DNA of 64,000 nt from an uncultured Granulosicoccus sp. (GTDB lineage: Bacteria > Pseudomonadota > Gammaproteobacteria > Granulosicoccales > Granulosicoccaceae): the NCBI GenBank assembly GCA_947492525.1, contig CANLNQ010000029.1:25915-89914 (forward strand), written 5' to 3'. The notes beneath the pieces are model-generated. The model was not told the DNA's origin and made no database searches. It saw only the letters and a program-made list of their open reading frames with translations. Of the stretch, positions 26,765 through 35,376 are shown piece by piece; within the stretch, counting starts at the first letter, position 1, and the number at the start of each line of letters is the position of its first letter. A program made the translations under genes and the position numbers.

Positions 26765-27370
26765 GTGAAGGGCCTGAGAACGACATTGAGTGCAACGGCA
26801 TATTATCTGTCGCATCCCGAGGTCCATATCGATCCTGAATGCGAAGTCATGTGCTGGTCACTGAGTGAAAAAGGCAGATCCCGAGTCAACTCACTGGTGC
26901 AGTCCAATGCGTTGAGGGGTATCGCCAGGGTGATTTCCAGTACGGAAACCAAAGCCATCGAAACGGCAGCTCCCTTGGCAGACAGACTCGGGTGCGCGCT
27001 GGAGACCCGAGAATTCATGCATGAGAATGATCGTTCTTCCACGGGCTTTCTGCCACCACAGGAATTTGAATCGGTTGCCGATCAGTTCTTTGCAGCACCT
27101 GCAGACAGTGTCAGGGGATGGGAGACTGCCTTGCAGGCACAGCGCAGGATCGTTGCTGAAATCGAGCACTGTCTGGAGCCACCCGCTAGCGGCGATGTGC
27201 TGTTCGTCGGGCATGGTGGGGTGGGCACCTTGTTGCTCTGCCATCTACTGGGAGTTCCCATCAGCAGGGAGCTGGATCAGGGACCGGGAGGTGGCGGAAA
27301 CTACTTTCGCTTCCGCATCGATTCTTGTCGCGTGATGCACCGGTGGCTACCCATGGAACACTGGAACTGA
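26765..27370 (+). CDS. Histidine phosphatase superfamily protein, variant catalytic motif
   Basis: A 201-aa phosphoglycerate-mutase-fold protein. The usual RHG catalytic motif is replaced by LSHPEV near residue 16, keeping the His but losing the adjacent Arg. The second His motif VGHGGVGTLL is intact, as is the SSTETKAIETA segment. The start is GTG at 26765; a TTG at 26786 is possible. Related proteins with an SHPEV-type motif are common, so activity on an unusual substrate is plausible. Its stop codon abuts a pentanucleotide repeat array. Confidence 0.8.
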   Translation: MKGLRTTLSATAYYLSHPEVHIDPECEVMCWSLSEKGRSRVNSLVQSNALRGIARVISSTETKAIETAAPLADRLGCALETREFMHENDRSSTGFLPPQEFESVADQFFAAPADSVRGWETALQAQRRIVAEIEHCLEPPASGDVLFVGHGGVGTLLLCHLLGVPISRELDQGPGGGGNYFRFRIDSCRVMHRWLPMEHWN

Positions 27371-27510
27371 GCTGACCCGACCCGACCCGAGCTGAGCTGA
27401 GCTGAGCTGAGCTGAGCTGAGCTGAGCTGAGCTGAGCTGAGCCGAGCTGAGCCGAGCTGAACCGAACCGAACCGAACCGAACCGAACCGAACCGAACCGA
27501 ACCGAACCGG
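27371..27510. repeat. Pentanucleotide tandem array, 28 units in three variant blocks
   Basis: Exactly 28 consecutive 5-bp units of form NNNGA. One GCTGA and three CCCGA come first, then ten GCTGA, then alternating GCCGA/GCTGA, then nine ACCGA and a final ACCGG. The array begins directly after the phosphatase stop codon and ends 38 bp before the convergent dehalogenase gene's stop. The minus-strand frame across it encodes GSVRF and SSAQL repeats but is not credible as a gene. The AGCT core in the GCTGA block is self-complementary. Confidence 0.97.
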
Positions 27511-27548
27511 CGCTACCCGGCTTGTTGCTCCCAGTTTCGCTCATGTGA

Positions 27549-30500
27549 CTACAGATCGATTTCGATCACGCCGCCTGCTTTCAAGGCTCTCGACTGACAC
27601 AGAATCATGGCAGTTTCCCGCTGTTGTCTGGACAGGACGAAATCACGATGTTCAACTTCACCGGCCTTCAGACCACACTTGCAGACGCCACAGATGCCGT
27701 CACTGCATTTGACGTCTACGGGAATGCCGTTTTCATTGAGTATGTCGGCTGCACTTCTGTCCGCGGGTACGGAGAATTGTTGACCACTACGCGACAGCTT
27801 CAGCGTGAATTCGTGATTGATGTATTCAGGCACCTCGGGTACGGAGAAATATTCCAGGTGTCTTGCCTCTTCGGGAAATCCGGCTTTCTCGGCGGCGTTC
27901 AGCACGCTTTCCATGTAGCGGCTGGCCCCGCAGGTATACACGTGCCAGCCATCCTCGTAGTCACTCAGCGCCTGCTGAAGGTCCAGGCGGCTGCCTTCAT
28001 CGCTGATGTGCAGGTGCACTCTGTCTTGCCAGGGCACCTGAGCCAGATCATCGAGAAACCCCATGCTGGCTCGTGAGCGACCAGAGTAGTGAAGAATGAA
28101 GTCACGACCCTGTGCGTGCAGTTCATGAGCCATGGCAATCATGGGTGTGATGCCGATTCCTCCTCCCATCAGAATCGACCTGCTGGCATCGGCAGACAAG
28201 GGGAAGTGATTGATGGGCCGGGATATGAATAGTCGACGACCGACCGTGAATATCCGGTGCAACAGCGCAGATCCACCGCGGCCGCCATCTTCGCGTAGCA
28301 CCCCTATCTGGTAGCGTGTGCGATCAGCGGGGTTGCCAGACATGGAGTATTGCCTCAGGTATTCCGGGGCGACCACCAGGTCCAGATGTGCGCCCGCACG
28401 CCATTCGGGTAACTCGCTACCGTCAACCGCCTGAAATTCGTATCTGGAGATGCCTTCTGCCATCGGCTCCGCTCGGGTGATGACCACCTGAATCACCGGG
28501 CTCTCACCCTCTGCTGTATAGCGGTGTATGGCAGAGAGATCGCCCTTGCCAAGGCGGCTCTTGTATTCGTCTGCCGAGATCATCGCCTTGTAGGCTTCTA
28601 TTCCTGCTTCCCGATCCATGGGAAAGGGGTAGGGGTAGGGGTGAGGCGCCAGTGGTGCGGGGTAGACCGCTAGAGTCTGGTCCTCGAATTTCAGTGACAG
28701 ATCCTTTTGCAGATTGCGCTGGTTGACAGGATTTCTGGTAGGGCGGTAAGCACCATCATCTTCTATCTCCAGGTCCCACCACCATTTCTTGACCGGATTG
28801 AGGCTGCCGTTGTCTACCGCATCATCCAGCTTGCTCAGCACAGGTGCCATTCTGGGGATGTTCATCGCGGCCCAGCGAAACGGGGATTCCTTGAAAATCC
28901 CCTCAAGATTCCAGGGGCAGGTCTTCATGCATCGACCGCACATGGCGCCACCGGGTGTGGTTACTCGGTAAGTGGTGCATTTCTGGCTATCCGATTTCCA
29001 TATCTCATAGCCATTGAACATGCGTTTCGGTCCGGCGGTGATGGCACCGGAAGGGCACTCTCTTGCGCATTTGTTGCAACTCTCGCAAAAGGTCTGTAGT
29101 CCGAAATCGATCGGCTTGTCGTGTGTCATCGGTAGATCGGTGGTAATGGTTCCCGATTTCAGGCGCGGCCCGAGGTAGGGGTTCAGTATGACCTCACCAA
29201 TTCGGCTGACTTCGCCAAGCCCTGATAGCAGCATCAATGGTGGTTGCAGTACCTCACCATCCATGACGGTGTGTGCCTTGGCGCTGTAGCCCAGATTGCG
29301 AATCTGTTTGGCGATCACACCGCCAAGCAAGGAGAATCGCAGATAGGCGCGCATGGATTGCGCGACAGCAATCCAGTCATCGCCTGAAGAGCCGTCCATT
29401 GTTTCGTATCCCTGATCGATCACCATGCTGATGGCCTGATCATGCGGTGGTACAAGGGCTTCGCCTCGCGCGTCGTGGCTGTACCATGTCCACTCGGGAC
29501 AACGCGATATGCCTACCGCATCGATACCGAGAAAGTAACTGGTCGCCTTGACGAGATTCGCCGCATCAGTCGGGTCCAGCGCTACTTTCTCTGCGGCAGG
29601 AGCGCCATCCTGCAGCAACACGAACGCACCGAGGGCTCGCCGTTGCGCCATTGACGGTGCAGCCTTGCGCACGTAATGCCCGCCCTTGGCGGCATCCTGA
29701 AGCTTCTTGCCCATATCGCCAAACTGTGCCCTCGCAAAGAGATCCGCGCGCTTGGGAACACGTGCCACGCGAGGTTCGTCAATGTAGGTGGTCGGCTCGT
29801 CAACGCGCTTGAGGCGCTCGAAGGGGTGGGCACCATCGACGAAGCGTCGTTTGGCATAGGGAACGGCATTGCCGGCGTGCTTCGCAGACCGTGTGCCCAG
29901 TTTCCAGGCCAGACCGAAGGCTGATGATGGCTGTTCTGATAGCGGCAGCAACGCGCGATCGCTCGCCATTTCGAAAGTGGTCGTGACCGCTGACAGACCG
30001 AAATGTGTACCAATGTACGGGTGGTTGAGCTTGCCGTCTTCAACGGTTGCAAGTCCGGCACTGACGGCCAGCCTGTTCAGGTCCACATCGCTGCTGGTGA
30101 CAGTATGGGCGCGAGCATCATGACCCAGAATACGCAGATAGTTGGCCAGAACCACGGCGGTTTCTGCCGCCAGCAAGCCTGCGCGATGTGCATGGGCATC
30201 GCCTATCCATGCAACGCCGGGTTCGTCGGGCAAGATGTCTCGCGGATTTTCATAGAGAAAAACCAGGGCGTGCGTATGGTCGTCGATACCGGGCAATTCT
30301 GCCTCCATCGATTCCTTCAGATCCGCCATGATCATGTCGATGCCGGATGCCAGAGTCTTGGTTTGAGTTGTCTTGAGATCGTGCGCGAGTTGCTCGACAT
30401 CGGCGTTCGAACAGGGGCTGTCCAACACCGCATCTTTCTGTAGCAGGCAAGTACCGACCACTGCGGCATCAGCAAAATAGCCGAACGATTTCAGATGCTC

Positions 30501-30755
30501 GGCTCGCTCCCGCAAATCTACGGGAGCCTCCGCTACGGCCTTGTTTACCAGTCCGCTACGAATGGCATCGAGCATGGCCTGATGCTCTCGCATGGCATTG
30601 ACGATGGAATGAGGCTGATCTGCACGATTGAAGCTCAGTGGCCTCATCGCAGGCACGTCGTCGATGGCCGCGTCACTATCGGTCCGCGCCAGTAATTCCA
30701 CCGGGTAGGGCCCCAGATGTGGTGGCCGTTTCTTGCTTGAGAATAAGCGACTCAT
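27549..30755 (-). CDS. Self-sufficient catabolic reductive dehalogenase (RdhA-FMN reductase-ferredoxin fusion)
   Basis: A 1068-aa fusion. Residues about 1-690 form a cobalamin-dependent reductive dehalogenase with two cluster motifs, CESCNKCARECP (C557, C560, C563, C567) and CGRCMKTCP (C606, C609, C613). DQGYETMDG (Y450) and PRLKSG (K533) match the Tyr/Lys active-site region of catabolic RdhAs such as those of Nitratireductor and Comamonas. Residues 755-965 are a phthalate-dioxygenase-reductase-like FMN/NAD(P)H module (RQYS at 801, GGGIGITP at 864, TCG at 941). Residues 980-1068 are a 2Fe-2S ferredoxin (C1017, C1022, C1025, C1053). No Tat signal, so cytoplasmic. It is cotranscribed with a TRAP transporter. 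Likely removes ortho halogens from hydroxy-aromatics using NAD(P)H. Confidence 0.93.
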   Translation of the reverse strand: MSRLFSSKKRPPHLGPYPVELLARTDSDAAIDDVPAMRPLSFNRADQPHSIVNAMREHQAMLDAIRSGLVNKAVAEAPVDLRERAEHLKSFGYFADAAVVGTCLLQKDAVLDSPCSNADVEQLAHDLKTTQTKTLASGIDMIMADLKESMEAELPGIDDHTHALVFLYENPRDILPDEPGVAWIGDAHAHRAGLLAAETAVVLANYLRILGHDARAHTVTSSDVDLNRLAVSAGLATVEDGKLNHPYIGTHFGLSAVTTTFEMASDRALLPLSEQPSSAFGLAWKLGTRSAKHAGNAVPYAKRRFVDGAHPFERLKRVDEPTTYIDEPRVARVPKRADLFARAQFGDMGKKLQDAAKGGHYVRKAAPSMAQRRALGAFVLLQDGAPAAEKVALDPTDAANLVKATSYFLGIDAVGISRCPEWTWYSHDARGEALVPPHDQAISMVIDQGYETMDGSSGDDWIAVAQSMRAYLRFSLLGGVIAKQIRNLGYSAKAHTVMDGEVLQPPLMLLSGLGEVSRIGEVILNPYLGPRLKSGTITTDLPMTHDKPIDFGLQTFCESCNKCARECPSGAITAGPKRMFNGYEIWKSDSQKCTTYRVTTPGGAMCGRCMKTCPWNLEGIFKESPFRWAAMNIPRMAPVLSKLDDAVDNGSLNPVKKWWWDLEIEDDGAYRPTRNPVNQRNLQKDLSLKFEDQTLAVYPAPLAPHPYPYPFPMDREAGIEAYKAMISADEYKSRLGKGDLSAIHRYTAEGESPVIQVVITRAEPMAEGISRYEFQAVDGSELPEWRAGAHLDLVVAPEYLRQYSMSGNPADRTRYQIGVLREDGGRGGSALLHRIFTVGRRLFISRPINHFPLSADASRSILMGGGIGITPMIAMAHELHAQGRDFILHYSGRSRASMGFLDDLAQVPWQDRVHLHISDEGSRLDLQQALSDYEDGWHVYTCGASRYMESVLNAAEKAGFPEEARHLEYFSVPEVPEYINHEFTLKLSRSGQQFSVPADRSAADILNENGIPVDVKCSDGICGVCKCGLKAGEVEHRDFVLSRQQRETAMILCQSRALKAGGVIEIDL

Positions 30756-30772
30756 GAGTTACCCATTGATGA

Positions 30773-32074
30773 TCAGAACATGGCCTCGGGCAGAAACAGG
30801 GCAATCTGCGGCATCGCCACCAATAGCAGGATGCAGACGATCATGGCAGCCCAGAACGGCAGGATACCCTTGAAGATATCGGACAATGGAACGTCGGGGG
30901 CCACGCTGTGCACAACGAAACAGTTCACTCCCACCGGTGGACTGATCAGTCCCATCTCCAGTACCAGTACCATGATGACACCGAACCAGATGGGGTCGAA
31001 TCCCAGGCCGGTGACAACCGGAAACACGATTGGCAAGGTAATGACCATCAGTGACAGTCCCTCGATGATCATTCCGAGAAAGAGATAGAGAAGCAGGATC
31101 ATCAGCAACACGATATAGGGAGAGCTGCTGACACCCAGTACCACCTCTGAGAGCGCGCTTGGCAGTTCACTCAGCGCGACGAAGGGCGAGAACACCATCG
31201 CACCGATCAGGATGAGGAAACACAGACCGGTGGTCTCCAGCGTTGCCTTGATCGCCGTGAAGAACCCGGAAACGCTCAATCGCCTTCGCACGGAAGCCAT
31301 GATGATGGCCAGCGCCGCTCCCACGCCTGCGGCTTCGACCGGTGTGAACAAGCCAAGGTAGATGCCGCCGATGGTGATGATGATGATGCCGAAGACAGGC
31401 AGGGCCTTGAGGAAGGTGGCCTTCCGGTCTTGATGATCTTCCACGGGTGTGATGCCACCGCTGGTGGGAGAAACACGCACGATGAGCATGATGGTCAGCA
31501 CGAACAGCGATGTCAGTAATATTCCGGGCAACAGTCCGGCCATGAAGAGCCGGCCGATGCTTTGCTCGGTCATGATGGCATAGAGCACGAAGCCGGTAGA
31601 GGGGGGCAGCAGTATGCCAAGCGTGCCGCCCGCGGCGATAGCGCCGGTAGAGAGTCGATTGCCATATTGGCGACGCCGCATTTCCGGGTAGGCGACCTGG
31701 CCCATGGTGACGGCCGACGCAATCGAAGAACCTGACAATGCGGCGAACCCCGCACAACCGACAATCGTGGCGCTGGCAAGTCCGCCCTTCAAGTGTCCGA
31801 CAAGTGCATACGCTGCGTCGTACAGATCGCGGCTCAATCCAGCCTGTGACGCGATATTACCCATCAATATGAACAGCGGTAGAACCGAGAGTGAATAAAG
31901 CGTACTGATGGAGAAGGTCTGGCCAGTCATCAGCATGACAGCCGATTCCGGAGAGTTCAGCAAGGCAGAGCCCGCCAGACCAACGGCCAGCATGGCGATA
32001 CCCACAGGAACTCGAAGGAATATGAGCACGAGCAGCACCGCAAAGCCGGCAATACCGATCCATTCAGGGCTCAT
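30773..32074 (-). CDS. dctM: TRAP transporter large permease (DctM)
   Basis: A 433-aa membrane protein with about twelve hydrophobic segments. DctM features include the opening VLLVLIFLRVPVGIAML, the GSSIASAVTMGQVAYPEM loop and LLPPSTGFVLYAIMTEQSIG. ATG 32074 overlaps the DctQ stop by four bases; the open frame upstream of it overlaps dctQ and is not used. It ends 17 bp before the dehalogenase gene, showing cotranscription. It forms the Na+-driven channel for the solute caught by the DctP protein. Confidence 0.94.
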   Translation of the reverse strand: MSPEWIGIAGFAVLLVLIFLRVPVGIAMLAVGLAGSALLNSPESAVMLMTGQTFSISTLYSLSVLPLFILMGNIASQAGLSRDLYDAAYALVGHLKGGLASATIVGCAGFAALSGSSIASAVTMGQVAYPEMRRRQYGNRLSTGAIAAGGTLGILLPPSTGFVLYAIMTEQSIGRLFMAGLLPGILLTSLFVLTIMLIVRVSPTSGGITPVEDHQDRKATFLKALPVFGIIIITIGGIYLGLFTPVEAAGVGAALAIIMASVRRRLSVSGFFTAIKATLETTGLCFLILIGAMVFSPFVALSELPSALSEVVLGVSSSPYIVLLMILLLYLFLGMIIEGLSLMVITLPIVFPVVTGLGFDPIWFGVIMVLVLEMGLISPPVGVNCFVVHSVAPDVPLSDIFKGILPFWAAMIVCILLLVAMPQIALFLPEAMF

Positions 32075-32583
32075 TCTCTGCCGATCTCGTTGATGGTCCG
32101 GTAGCTGATTCCTGCCCGTATCAGAAATGCAACTGCGGTGAGCGCAAATCCGCCGGTCAGGACAAGATAGAACAGTTGGTACGGGATGCCGAGCAAGGTC
32201 GTCTGTTCGGCAAAATCGCGCGCATCTGCCCCTGCCTGTATCAGCACATAGGACAACATGGCGCACAAGGCGAAGCCCAGTAGTTGCCCGCTGGCGGTGA
32301 TGATTCTGCAGGCGCGGTCAGGCATCATGGCGACAATGCCTTCGATGGCTACCGCCTTTCCGCAGTACACGCTGATGGGCAAGGAAATGGCAACACAGCA
32401 GACGAGAAAGGCTTCGCTGAGTTCTTTCGCACCCACGAATGGCAGGTTCAGCGCGCGCATGATGGCGTCGGACACTGAGGTGCTCATGAGCGCAATCAGG
32501 CTGATGGCGCCAAGGCCGATCAGCAGGCCGGCCGATAGTCTGATCACCCAGGGCCTGTTTCGTGCAGTTGTTTTCATGCTCAC
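32071..32583 (-). CDS. dctQ: TRAP transporter small permease (DctQ)
   Basis: A 170-aa protein with four predicted helices, the DctQ plan (segments near residues 15-33, 55-75, 97-115, 135-157). The start is either GTG 32583 or ATG 32577, differing by two residues. It lies 51 bp downstream of dctP and overlaps dctM, completing a tripartite transporter. Confidence 0.9.
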   Translation of the reverse strand: MSMKTTARNRPWVIRLSAGLLIGLGAISLIALMSTSVSDAIMRALNLPFVGAKELSEAFLVCCVAISLPISVYCGKAVAIEGIVAMMPDRACRIITASGQLLGFALCAMLSYVLIQAGADARDFAEQTTLLGIPYQLFYLVLTGGFALTAVAFLIRAGISYRTINEIGRE

Positions 32584-32634
32584 TCAGGCCATGTCATCAG
32601 AACCGGGACAGGATGACGCGACAGATCGGTTGGC

Positions 32635-33555
32635 TTACTCACCCTGTTTGAACGGAGACTTCGACATGAACGCATCAATCTGTTCTTCAGTCAGGGAGAT
32701 CATTTCAACACCGCTATCTTCCGCCAGAACCAGTGCTGTCTTTCCCGCATCGGCAAAGGCGTTGGCAGCTTTGATGCTCAATGCCTTTCCGCTCACTGCC
32801 TGCAGTTCGCCTCGTTCGTCATCGCTCAAGGCGGCATGGGCATCCTTGTTCATGGCCAGCAGAAAACTGTAGACCGACCCCGGAATGTTGGTGGTGGCGT
32901 ATTTTGCGACTTCGTGAAGCTTGTAGGAGGAAAAGGCGGTGGGCCCGATGTATATGCCATCAACTACACCGGTACTGAGCGCCTGATAGGCTTCCGTTGG
33001 TGACATGTTGACCGGAACAGCTCCCCATGCCTCGATAAGGCTGGCCATGTTCTTGCCTGCGACACGAATTTTCAGGCCTGCCAGGTCTTCGGGGGTTCGT
33101 ACGGGTTTGTCCCGGGTGATCATGATGGTGGCATTGTTGGCCCAATAGGCAAGGGGAACAGCGCGATCCACTTCGGCCTCGATCTGGCTGGTGTTCTCCC
33201 ACATGGCCTGGGTGGCCTGAACACCATCGGCATAGCGTCCCGGTATTTCGTAGCTGGTCAGAACCGGGAAAAGATCTGCAGAGAAATCAGGAAGAATGAA
33301 CGCCAGATCCGCCACTCCGGTAGCAACACGCTTGTATTGTGCCTTGGGGCCCGGGCCCAGTTCTCCCGCCGGGTATATCCTGATCTCGGAAGATCCCGCT
33401 GTCGCCTTGTTATAGGCCTGAGCCATGGGCGTCATGACCTGAACATCCATGGGGTGGGTTGGAGGCATGAAATGAGCCAGCTTCAGGACATCGGCCTGAG
33501 AGCCGGCAGACCACAGTGTGATCGCCACCAGTGCTGCAGTACACAATGATTTCAT
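32635..33555 (-). CDS. dctP: TRAP transporter periplasmic binding protein (DctP)
   Basis: A 306-aa extracytoplasmic receptor. The signal peptide MKSLCTAALVAITLWSAGSQA precedes a DctP fold with the family segments RIYPAGELGPG and PEDLAGLKIRV (carboxylate-binding region). ATG 33555 is preceded by GGAGAACC; an in-frame codon further upstream would bury the signal peptide. As first gene of the operon leading to the reductive dehalogenase, it probably captures a halogenated aromatic or aryl carboxylate. The operator-like repeat 44-64 bp upstream suggests control by the divergent MarR protein. Confidence 0.93.
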   Translation of the reverse strand: MKSLCTAALVAITLWSAGSQADVLKLAHFMPPTHPMDVQVMTPMAQAYNKATAGSSEIRIYPAGELGPGPKAQYKRVATGVADLAFILPDFSADLFPVLTSYEIPGRYADGVQATQAMWENTSQIEAEVDRAVPLAYWANNATIMITRDKPVRTPEDLAGLKIRVAGKNMASLIEAWGAVPVNMSPTEAYQALSTGVVDGIYIGPTAFSSYKLHEVAKYATTNIPGSVYSFLLAMNKDAHAALSDDERGELQAVSGKALSIKAANAFADAGKTALVLAEDSGVEMISLTEEQIDAFMSKSPFKQGE

Positions 33556-33598
33556 GAGGTTCTCCGAGAACATGCTGGGCTGGAATGCGCAGGCAGAT

Positions 33599-33619
33599 AT
33601 ATGTGCAATACGCACATAT
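33599..33619. promoter_or_regulatory. Candidate MarR operator 1 (perfect inverted repeat)
   Basis: Perfect 8-bp arms ATATGTGC and GCACATAT around a 5-bp spacer, in the gap between dctP and the MarR gene. Position and size fit a MarR-dimer operator controlling both divergent transcripts. Confidence 0.6.
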
Positions 33620-33649
33620 CATGTGACCATTATGCCAAAGCGCATGCAT

Positions 33650-34246
33650 ATGGCAAGAGAAAACTTGCAACTCGAGAAATTGAATGGAACACTTCGTGTG
33701 CATGACGCACGCTTTTTTGCAGGGAACAACTTGACCACAAACACTATCGATAGTCACAGTGCCAAAGACGGCCTTGGGTATTGCCTGAGCAGAGCGGCGA
33801 TGCTTATTCAGAACGGTGTGGATGAAGCACTCGTGGAGGTGGATTTGAGTCGCCTGTCCTGGATCATTCTTGCCTGCATTCATTTCGATGGCATCCAGTC
33901 CCCCAGCCAGATCGCCAGGTTCGTCGGCCTGGAGAGAACTGCTGCATCCCGTCTGATTTCCAGGCTGGAGGAGCTCGGGTATGTCAAGCGCGAAACCGAT
34001 TCGGACGATGGTCGCGGATACCGTGTCATTCCAACCAGACGTGGCATCGTGGTATGCAACAAGGCGCCCTCACTCATTCAGTCCGGCATGCGCCCTTACC
34101 TCACGGACCTGTCGGAAAATGATGTGCAGCAGCTGATAGGTCTGCTCAAACGTGTCGGTTCCGATATCGAGGCAATCTGGAATGCCGATAACGTGAAGCT
34201 GGGTAGTCGGATAGGTAACAGCAGGCAAAAGGACCCGTTGAAATGA
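33650..34246 (+). CDS. MarR-family transcriptional regulator
   Basis: Up to 198 aa. The winged helix is clear: LSWIILACIHFDGIQSPSQI, then the recognition helix LERTAASRLISRLEELGYV and wing RETDSDDGRGYRVIPT. MarR proteins are usually 140-165 aa, so the N-terminal 27 residues of the ATG 33650 form may be untranslated. TTG 33731, with AGGGAA seven bases upstream, gives 171 aa and also clears the second operator-like repeat. It is divergent from the TRAP-dehalogenase operon and most likely represses it until a halogenated or phenolic ligand binds, as MarR proteins of aromatic catabolism do. Confidence 0.88.
   Translation: MARENLQLEKLNGTLRVHDARFFAGNNLTTNTIDSHSAKDGLGYCLSRAAMLIQNGVDEALVEVDLSRLSWIILACIHFDGIQSPSQIARFVGLERTAASRLISRLEELGYVKRETDSDDGRGYRVIPTRRGIVVCNKAPSLIQSGMRPYLTDLSENDVQQLIGLLKRVGSDIEAIWNADNVKLGSRIGNSRQKDPLK
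33698..33710. promoter_or_regulatory. Candidate MarR operator 2 (same core)
   Basis: GTGC and GCAC arms again separated by exactly five bases, as in the core of the repeat at 33599-33619, about 95 bp away. It would lie in the 5' end of the regulator gene as annotated, or upstream of it if the TTG at 33731 is the real start. Confidence 0.4.
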
Positions 34247-34287
34247 TGACACCGTCGAGGCGGTGAAAGCCACTGCGTTCAGCAAGA

Positions 34288-34311
34288 GGCAGTGACAGAC
34301 TTGTCACCGCC
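34288..34311 (+). terminator. Hairpin downstream of MarR gene
   Basis: Ten-base arms with one mismatch (GGCAGTGACA and TGTCACCGCC) and a 4-base loop, 41 bp after the regulator stop. No T-run follows, so an intrinsic terminator is only possible. Confidence 0.35.
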
Positions 34312-34442
34312 TTCGCGTGTTTACTGGTGAGAGTGCTCTTGCCTTGTCGTGATTGATCAGGCATCGAATATTGATGCACTGCAGGTTCTGACCGAGGTTG
34401 TCCCGCACTCCGGCAGATCAGGCATAGGCCCGGGAAGCGGCG

Positions 34443-35285
34443 TCAGAATTTACCGTTGTCGTGTGCCATCTCGCTGGGGATGTCGGAAACCACATCCCAG
34501 TGTTCGACAATCTTGCCGTCGGCGACGCGGAAGAGGTCGAAGAAGGCAGTTTCCGTATCACCCAGGACGCCAGCCGAGCCGGTAAAGACGAAATTACCTT
34601 CGGCCACTATCAAGGGTGTAGAGCGATAACTCATGGAAATTCCGGCCTTGTTCATGGCTGAAAACGCAGCAGCGAGTCCGTCGAGTCCGTTGTCGATCTG
34701 GGGGTTGTGCTGAATGTAGGATTCAGACGAGATGTAGTCCGTGATCCTGTCAGGGGCGTTGCCATGCAGAACATCATTGACAAAGGCCTGAACCAGCTTC
34801 TTGTTGGCAGCCGTCTGGTCTCGGTCGGTGATGTCAGTGGCACCATCCAGCATGGAATGACCGGAAACCGTGTCAGACACCCACGGTTGCAGGTTGTCCC
34901 AATGTTCTGCCAGCTTTCCGTCTTCCACGCGAAAGACGTCAAACGCCACCAGCGTATCTCCACCGAAGGCCTGAGCATTCTCATACAAGCCATGGACCAC
35001 GACCAGATCGTCTTCGGCAATCATCCGGTAGGTAGTCGGCTTCAGGCCGCTGTCCTTGAGGGTGGGCAGAAAGCCAACGATCGGCGCTGACCCCGTGGGG
35101 ACAGACGGGTTGTGCTGTATGTAGTCCTCGCTTAGCAGTTTCGCGGTTGCATCGACGTCGAAGTCGACGAACATCGCCGTGATTGCTTCTGTCACCAGAT
35201 ACTTGTTGTCTTCGCTGGCGAATGCGCCTGAGGACAAGGTCGAGGCAATCGCTGTGGCGGCGGCTATGAGAGTGCTGTTTTTCAT
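34443..35285 (-). CDS. Secreted protein with two SnoaL/NTF2-like domains
   Basis: A 280-aa protein with a signal peptide (MKNSTLIAAATAIASTLSSGAFA) and two tandem SnoaL-like domains. The repeat is visible in the paired motifs EDYIQHNPSVPTG and ESYIQHNPQIDNG, and again in AFDVFRVEDGKLAEHWD and FFDLFRVADGKIVEHWD. Such alpha+beta cone folds can be cyclases, isomerases or binding proteins; the conserved YIQHNP and EHWD residues fit this group. It is divergent from a LysR regulator 91 bp away, which probably controls it. Substrate unknown. Confidence 0.87.
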   Translation of the reverse strand: MKNSTLIAAATAIASTLSSGAFASEDNKYLVTEAITAMFVDFDVDATAKLLSEDYIQHNPSVPTGSAPIVGFLPTLKDSGLKPTTYRMIAEDDLVVVHGLYENAQAFGGDTLVAFDVFRVEDGKLAEHWDNLQPWVSDTVSGHSMLDGATDITDRDQTAANKKLVQAFVNDVLHGNAPDRITDYISSESYIQHNPQIDNGLDGLAAAFSAMNKAGISMSYRSTPLIVAEGNFVFTGSAGVLGDTETAFFDLFRVADGKIVEHWDVVSDIPSEMAHDNGKF

Positions 35286-35376
35286 GATGAGCGTTGTCGC
35301 TATTTGTTGTGTATTGACAGTGCCAATGGTGCAGCTAGACTGGCTATCAGAAAAGCTGGTAGAGCTGATAGCTTCC

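Noticed and set aside
27347..27544. Minus-strand open frame with GSVRF and SSAQL peptide repeats
   Set aside because: It is only the translation of the pentanucleotide array; no ribosome site, and it lies between two convergent genes.
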